DNA from: JANYGA01 sp031420415
GTDB taxonomy: Bacteria; Vulcanimicrobiota; Vulcanimicrobiia; Vulcanimicrobiales; Vulcanimicrobiaceae
DNA length: 8,940 nt
NCBI GenBank assembly: GCA_031420415.1
Contig: JANOMT010000031.1
Coordinates: 1 to 8,940, forward strand
Direction: 5' to 3'
In this document: positions 5,703 through 8,940 of the stretch, one piece after another
How the letters are laid out: each line of letters begins with the position of its first letter
Numbering within the stretch: position 1 is the stretch's first letter
Translations under genes and position numbers: made by a program
Notes under the pieces: model-generated
The model's input: only the letters and a program-made list of their open reading frames with translations
Databases searched by the model: none
Told to the model about the DNA's origin: nothing

Positions 5703-6755
5703 GTGCGCGTCTTACACGTGATCGGCAATCTTCTCGAAGAGGGCAACGGGATTACAAACAGCACGGTCGACCTCGCCGCGCTTTCGGCCACACGCCACGA
5801 AGTCGCCGTCGCCTCGGCCGGTGGCGACTTCGAGCCGCTGCTGCGCGAATACGGCGTGACGCTCTTCTCCTTCGATCAACGACGCACGCCGCGCGGCATC
5901 ATCCGCGCGGTGGCGAACTTCCGCCGCATCGTCGCGACCTACGATCCCGATATCGTGCACGCGCAGACGATGACGGGTGCCGTCCTCGCGCGCGCGTTGC
6001 GTCTGCGGTCGCGCTACCGCATCGTGACGACAGTGCACAACGAATTCCAACGCAGCGCGATCGCGATGGGCCTGGGCGATCTCGTTACAGCGAATAGCGT
6101 CGCGGTCGCGACGGCGATGGCGCGCCGCGGAATCCCAAAAGCGAAGCTGCGCGTCGTGAGCATCGGCGCGCTCGACGGACCCCGCCGCAGGCGCGCGGGC
6201 GACATCGCGCCCGTCGCGCTCGCGCATCCCGCAATCGTGACGGTCGCCGGCCTCTTCGTCCGTAAAGGTATCGACGTCCTCATCGCAGCGTTCGAACGCA
6301 CGACGCATCGAAGTGCACATCTTTACATCGTCGGAAACGGCCCCGACCGAGTCGCCTTTGAAGCCCGGGCACGCGCGAGCAGTGCGGCAGCGCGCATTCA
6401 CTTCACGGGCTTCGAACCACGGCCCGAACGCTACATGCGCGCGGCCGACATCTTCGTGCTCGCGTCGCGCAAAGAACCGTTCGGCATGGTGCTTTCCGAG
6501 GCGCGCGAAGCCGGCTGCGCGATCGTCGCATCGGACGTCGACGGCATCCCCGAGGCCCTCGACAACGGTGCGGCAGGGATCCTCCTACCGCCGGGCGATG
6601 CGACCGCCCTCGCGCGCGCCCTCAACACGCTGCTCGGGGATCGCCGCGCGCTCGACGACGCGCGCGCGCGCGCCGGCGCTCGGCTCGAGCACTTCACCGC
6701 GCAACGCTACTGCGATGAAATGGAGGCGGTGTACGCCGAAGCGCTCCATCAGTAA
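5703..6755 (+). CDS. GT4-type glycosyltransferase (first of three)
   Basis: A 350-residue GT-B fold, retaining glycosyltransferase of the GT4 type, expected to move a sugar from a nucleotide donor to a growing glycan at the cytoplasmic face of the membrane. The N-terminal acceptor domain starts VRVLHVIGNLLEEGNGI, with DIVHAQTMTGAVLARAL further on. The C-terminal donor domain has the EX7E motif EPFGMVLSEAREAGCAIVAS, with Glu258 and Glu266, then DVDGIPEAL. The phosphate-binding loop usually reads GRLxxxKG; here it reads AGLFVRKG (182-189), keeping the Lys but lacking the Arg. I chose the GTG at 5703 because homologues begin at this beta strand and a GGA precedes it. A GTG at 5652 would add 17 unconserved residues. 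Donor and acceptor are unknown. It has no signal peptide or membrane span. Confidence 0.92.
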   Translation: MRVLHVIGNLLEEGNGITNSTVDLAALSATRHEVAVASAGGDFEPLLREYGVTLFSFDQRRTPRGIIRAVANFRRIVATYDPDIVHAQTMTGAVLARALRLRSRYRIVTTVHNEFQRSAIAMGLGDLVTANSVAVATAMARRGIPKAKLRVVSIGALDGPRRRRAGDIAPVALAHPAIVTVAGLFVRKGIDVLIAAFERTTHRSAHLYIVGNGPDRVAFEARARASSAAARIHFTGFEPRPERYMRAADIFVLASRKEPFGMVLSEAREAGCAIVASDVDGIPEALDNGAAGILLPPGDATALARALNTLLGDRRALDDARARAGARLEHFTAQRYCDEMEAVYAEALHQ

Positions 6756-6781
6756 GATGCGTCGGTCTGCAAACGCATCTT
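6754..6781 (+). terminator. Hairpin at the stop codon of the first glycosyltransferase
   Basis: A perfect 9-bp stem, AAGATGCGT (6754-6762) with ACGCATCTT (6773-6781), closes a 10-base loop and begins in the TAA stop codon. It is followed by a T-containing stretch (TACCTTACG), not a true U tract. It may be a weak terminator or an mRNA 3'-end stabiliser that reduces read-through into the next glycosyltransferase gene. Confidence 0.5.
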
Positions 6782-6791
6782 TACCTTACGC

Positions 6792-6814
6792 GCGCCGGAG
6801 ACGTCTGCCGGCGC
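6792..6814. repeat. GC-rich inverted repeat upstream of second glycosyltransferase
   Basis: GCGCCGG (6792-6798) pairs with CCGGCGC (6808-6814). The arms enclose AGACGTCT, itself a palindrome (6799-6806), followed by one unpaired G. The whole 23-base element is an 11-bp inverted repeat with one bulged base. It ends 19 bases before the GTG start at 6834, leaving the AAGAGA ribosome-binding stretch outside the stem. It could be a leader hairpin or a dyad operator; the sequence does not tell which. Confidence 0.45.
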
Positions 6815-6833
6815 TGCGAAAAGAGACGGCTTC

Positions 6834-8057
6834 GTGACCGTCCGCCATCTCGTGCTCGTCTGCGATACCGCCTTCATCGATGGCGGGAGCGCCCAAGTCG
6901 CTCTCACGAGCGCACTCGAACTCGCCGACCGCGGGTACCGCGTCACGATCTTCGCCGGCGTCGGCCCCGCTTTGCCCGACCTGCTCGCGCACCCGAATAT
7001 CGATGTCGTGTGCCTCGATCAGAAAGACATTCTCAGCGACACGAGCCGCTTGCGTGCCGCGACACAAGGCCTGTGGAACCTCTCGGCCGCGCGTGCGTTC
7101 GATGCATTGCTCGCGAACTGCGACCGCGACGAGACGGTCGTGCACGTCCACTGCTGGACGAAATCGCTCACCGCAAGTCCCATCCATGCGGCCCTCCGGC
7201 ACCATTTCCGCACCGTGATCACACTGCACGAGTTCTTCACGGTGTGTCCGATCGGCAGTCTCTACAACCATCCGCGTGCCGAGATCTGCAATCTGCAGCC
7301 GATGTCGCTCGCGTGCGTGCGCGAGAATTGCGATTCGCGCTCGTACGCGCACAAGGTCTGGCGCGTCGCGCGTCAGATCATGCAACAACGCGTTGCGGGC
7401 GTCCCGGCCCGCGTCCGCGATTTCATCACCGTCTCCGAACTCAGTCACGAGGTCCTCGAGCCGCTCCTGCCCGCCACGAGCCGCCTCCATCCCGTCGCCT
7501 ATCCGATCGCCGCCGTGCGTGCCGATGCAGTCGATGCGGCCGCACACGGATCATTCGCCTACGTCGGGCGACTCTCGATGGAAAAAGGCGCCGATCTCTT
7601 CGCGGCTGCAGCAGTGGCCGAAGGCGTGCCGCACATCTTCATCGGCGACGGCCCCAGCCGCGCGGATGTCGAGGCGATCTCGCCGGGCGCAATAATTACG
7701 GGCTGGCAAGACCACGATGGCGTCGTCAGGCACCTGCGCGAAGCACGCGCGCTCGTCTTCCCGTCGCGCTGGTACGAGACGTTCGGGCTCGTCGTGATGG
7801 AAGCGGCCGCTCTCGGCATCCCGGCGATCGTGCCCGACTCCAGCGCCGCCGCGCGCAACGTCGTCGACGGCGTGACGGGCTTGATCTTCCGCAGTGGCGA
7901 CGTCGTAGATTTGCGGCGCAAGATCGCCATGCTCGCCGACGACGAGCGCGTACGTGCGATGTCGCGTGCGACCTACGACCGCTTCTGGCGGAGCCCATCG
8001 ACGATCGTAACGCACGTCGATCGGCTCCTCGACGTGTACGCGACATTGCCCGCATGA
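6834..8057 (+). CDS. GT4-type glycosyltransferase with four-cysteine insertion (second of three)
   Basis: A 407-residue GT-B fold, GT4-type glycosyltransferase. The N-terminal domain opens RHLVLVCDTAFIDGGSAQVAL (4-24). After VHVHCWTKS and ITLHEFFTVCPIGSLYN comes a Cys-bearing segment with Cys138, Cys152, Cys161 and Cys166. This pattern recurs in some GT4 enzymes after an HD/HE-FF-xxCP motif and may bind a metal or form disulfides. The donor domain has a canonical phosphate loop GRLSMEKG (245-252) and EX7E motif ETFGLVVME (Glu315, Glu323). The start is a GTG at 6834, preceded by a purine-rich AAGAGACGG; no ATG is available nearby. It lies 78 bases after the first glycosyltransferase and overlaps the third by four bases, so the second and third are almost surely translated together. 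Sugar specificity cannot be read from the sequence. Confidence 0.93.
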   Translation: MTVRHLVLVCDTAFIDGGSAQVALTSALELADRGYRVTIFAGVGPALPDLLAHPNIDVVCLDQKDILSDTSRLRAATQGLWNLSAARAFDALLANCDRDETVVHVHCWTKSLTASPIHAALRHHFRTVITLHEFFTVCPIGSLYNHPRAEICNLQPMSLACVRENCDSRSYAHKVWRVARQIMQQRVAGVPARVRDFITVSELSHEVLEPLLPATSRLHPVAYPIAAVRADAVDAAAHGSFAYVGRLSMEKGADLFAAAAVAEGVPHIFIGDGPSRADVEAISPGAIITGWQDHDGVVRHLREARALVFPSRWYETFGLVVMEAAALGIPAIVPDSSAAARNVVDGVTGLIFRSGDVVDLRRKIAMLADDERVRAMSRATYDRFWRSPSTIVTHVDRLLDVYATLPA

Positions 8058-8940
8058 ATATCGCCGTCTCGATCGATCGCCTCGACCGCGATACGCCCAA
8101 CGGTATGCAACGCGTCGCAGCCGAAACCGCGCGCCATCTCGTGCGGCAAGGCCACGATGTCACGATCCTCACCCTGCGCCGTGACCTGGAACCGGCGCGC
8201 GAAGATCGCGACGGCGTACGCGTCGTGCGCTACGACGGCCCCGGCAGCGCGGTCGGCGATGCGATCGCGGGCTTCCGCGCACTGCGCGATCTTCACGCGC
8301 GGCGGCCGATCGACGTGCTGCACGCACACTTCGCCTACTGCGCGCTCGGGCCACTGGCGGCGAGCGTCGGCCGGATGGCGCGCGTGCGCACCTACCACGG
8401 GGCTTGGAATTTGGAGGCAATCGCGGAGCGCCCGGCGCTGCCGTCGGACCGTTTTCGCTACGGCGTCGAGTGGACCGGACTCCGCACGGCGGATCGCGTC
8501 ATCGTGCTCAGCGACTACGCACGCGCGCAAATCGTCCGCTCATTCGGCGTCGACGACGATCGGATCGACCGCATCCCCGGCGGCGTCGATCTCGCGGGCT
8601 TCGCGCCGACCGAGCAACGCGGCTCGTACCGCCGCACCTTCAATCTCGAGCCGGACGCCTTCGTCATCGCCTGCGTGGGCCGCCTCGTCAAGCGCAAGGG
8701 CTTCGATCGCCTCATCGCGGCGCTTCCGGCGATCCTGCAAGCGATTCCGCACGCGGTACTCCTCATCGGCGGCGACGGCGCCGAACGCCCAGCGCTCGAA
8801 GCGCAGATCGCACGACTCGGACTCGGGGCGCGCGTCCGGCTCCTCGGGTATCTGGGTGAGACGCTCCCCGATCTGTATCGCGGCGCGGACGTCGTCGTCG
8901 TGCCCTCGCTTTCGCTCGAAACTTTCGGGCTCGTAACGGT
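8054..8940 (+). CDS. GT4-type glycosyltransferase (third of three), 3' end outside window
   Basis: The ATG at 8054 overlaps the preceding stop in ATGA, and the frame is open to the right edge (295 complete codons). The product begins MNIAVSIDRLDRDTPNGMQR, where the Asn-Gly-Met-Gln-Arg stretch replaces the usual Gly-Gly acceptor-domain loop. It continues with VLHAHFAYCALGPLAA, TYHGAWN and ADRVIVLSDYARAQIV, then IPGGVDLAGFAP at the domain junction. The donor domain shows GRLVKRKGFDRLI (Gly209, Arg210, Lys215), LLIGGDGAERPALE and DVVVVPSLSLETFGLV. Glu289 is the first Glu of EX7E, and the second would fall just past the window. Full GT4 enzymes of this kind are about 370-400 residues, so perhaps 80-100 are missing. 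The donor and linkage are unknown. Confidence 0.93.
   Translation, partial: MNIAVSIDRLDRDTPNGMQRVAAETARHLVRQGHDVTILTLRRDLEPAREDRDGVRVVRYDGPGSAVGDAIAGFRALRDLHARRPIDVLHAHFAYCALGPLAASVGRMARVRTYHGAWNLEAIAERPALPSDRFRYGVEWTGLRTADRVIVLSDYARAQIVRSFGVDDDRIDRIPGGVDLAGFAPTEQRGSYRRTFNLEPDAFVIACVGRLVKRKGFDRLIAALPAILQAIPHAVLLIGGDGAERPALEAQIARLGLGARVRLLGYLGETLPDLYRGADVVVVPSLSLETFGLVT

Noticed and set aside
6659..6671. Alternating CG tract of 13 bases
   Set aside because: It encodes Ala-Arg repeats in the C-terminal helix of the first glycosyltransferase and is explained by GC-rich codon choice.
8157..8936. Arg/Ser-rich open frame of 259 codons inside the third glycosyltransferase
   Set aside because: It is in a different frame from the clear GT4 protein, shows no known motif, and has the composition of an out-of-frame reading of GC-rich coding DNA.
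1..8940. CRISPR array, tRNA/rRNA genes, insertion sequence or phage genes
   Set aside because: No spaced direct repeats, cloverleaf with a CCA-type acceptor, transposase motif or terminal inverted repeats were found by reading both strands.

Overview
This is a GC-rich, gene-dense bacterial chromosome segment with no RNA gene, CRISPR array, insertion sequence or phage gene that I can see. It carries arginine biosynthesis genes, a single-chain glycyl-tRNA synthetase and a glycan locus. The lineage cannot be fixed from the sequence. A little-cultured Terrabacteria-side phylum such as Candidatus Eremiobacterota (WPS-2) would fit, but that is a low-confidence impression.

Left part (1-2628), arginine biosynthesis on the + strand. 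The 3' three quarters of argJ (ornithine acetyltransferase) runs off the left edge, and argD (acetylornithine aminotransferase) is complete. Between them, on the opposite strand, lies a short open frame carrying only the catalytic C-terminal half of a Uma2-type PD-(D/E)XK nuclease. argB, often found between these two genes, is absent here. argD ends convergently with glyQS, and a bulged hairpin sits exactly midway between the two stop codons.

Middle part (2700-5609), four co-directional genes on the - strand. In transcription order they are an FkbM-family methyltransferase, an MNT-type minimal nucleotidyltransferase, a HEPN-domain protein and glycyl-tRNA synthetase (glyQS). The MNT and HEPN genes overlap by 11 bases and look like a nucleotidyltransferase/HEPN toxin-antitoxin module. 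The gaps of 17, -11 and 42 bases would allow joint transcription of this module with a tRNA synthetase gene.

Right part (5703-8940), three tandem GT4-type (GT-B fold) glycosyltransferases on the + strand, diverging from the FkbM gene. The first two are separated by a 78-base spacer holding two strong inverted repeats. The second and third overlap by ATGA, and the third runs off the right edge. With the divergent FkbM methyltransferase they probably form one edge of a cell-surface or exopolysaccharide cluster.

Nothing here is clearly an undescribed system. The points most worth checking are the HEPN/MNT module placed directly upstream of glyQS, the two hairpins between the glycosyltransferase genes, the four-cysteine insertion in the second glycosyltransferase, and the half-length Uma2 gene inside the arginine locus.
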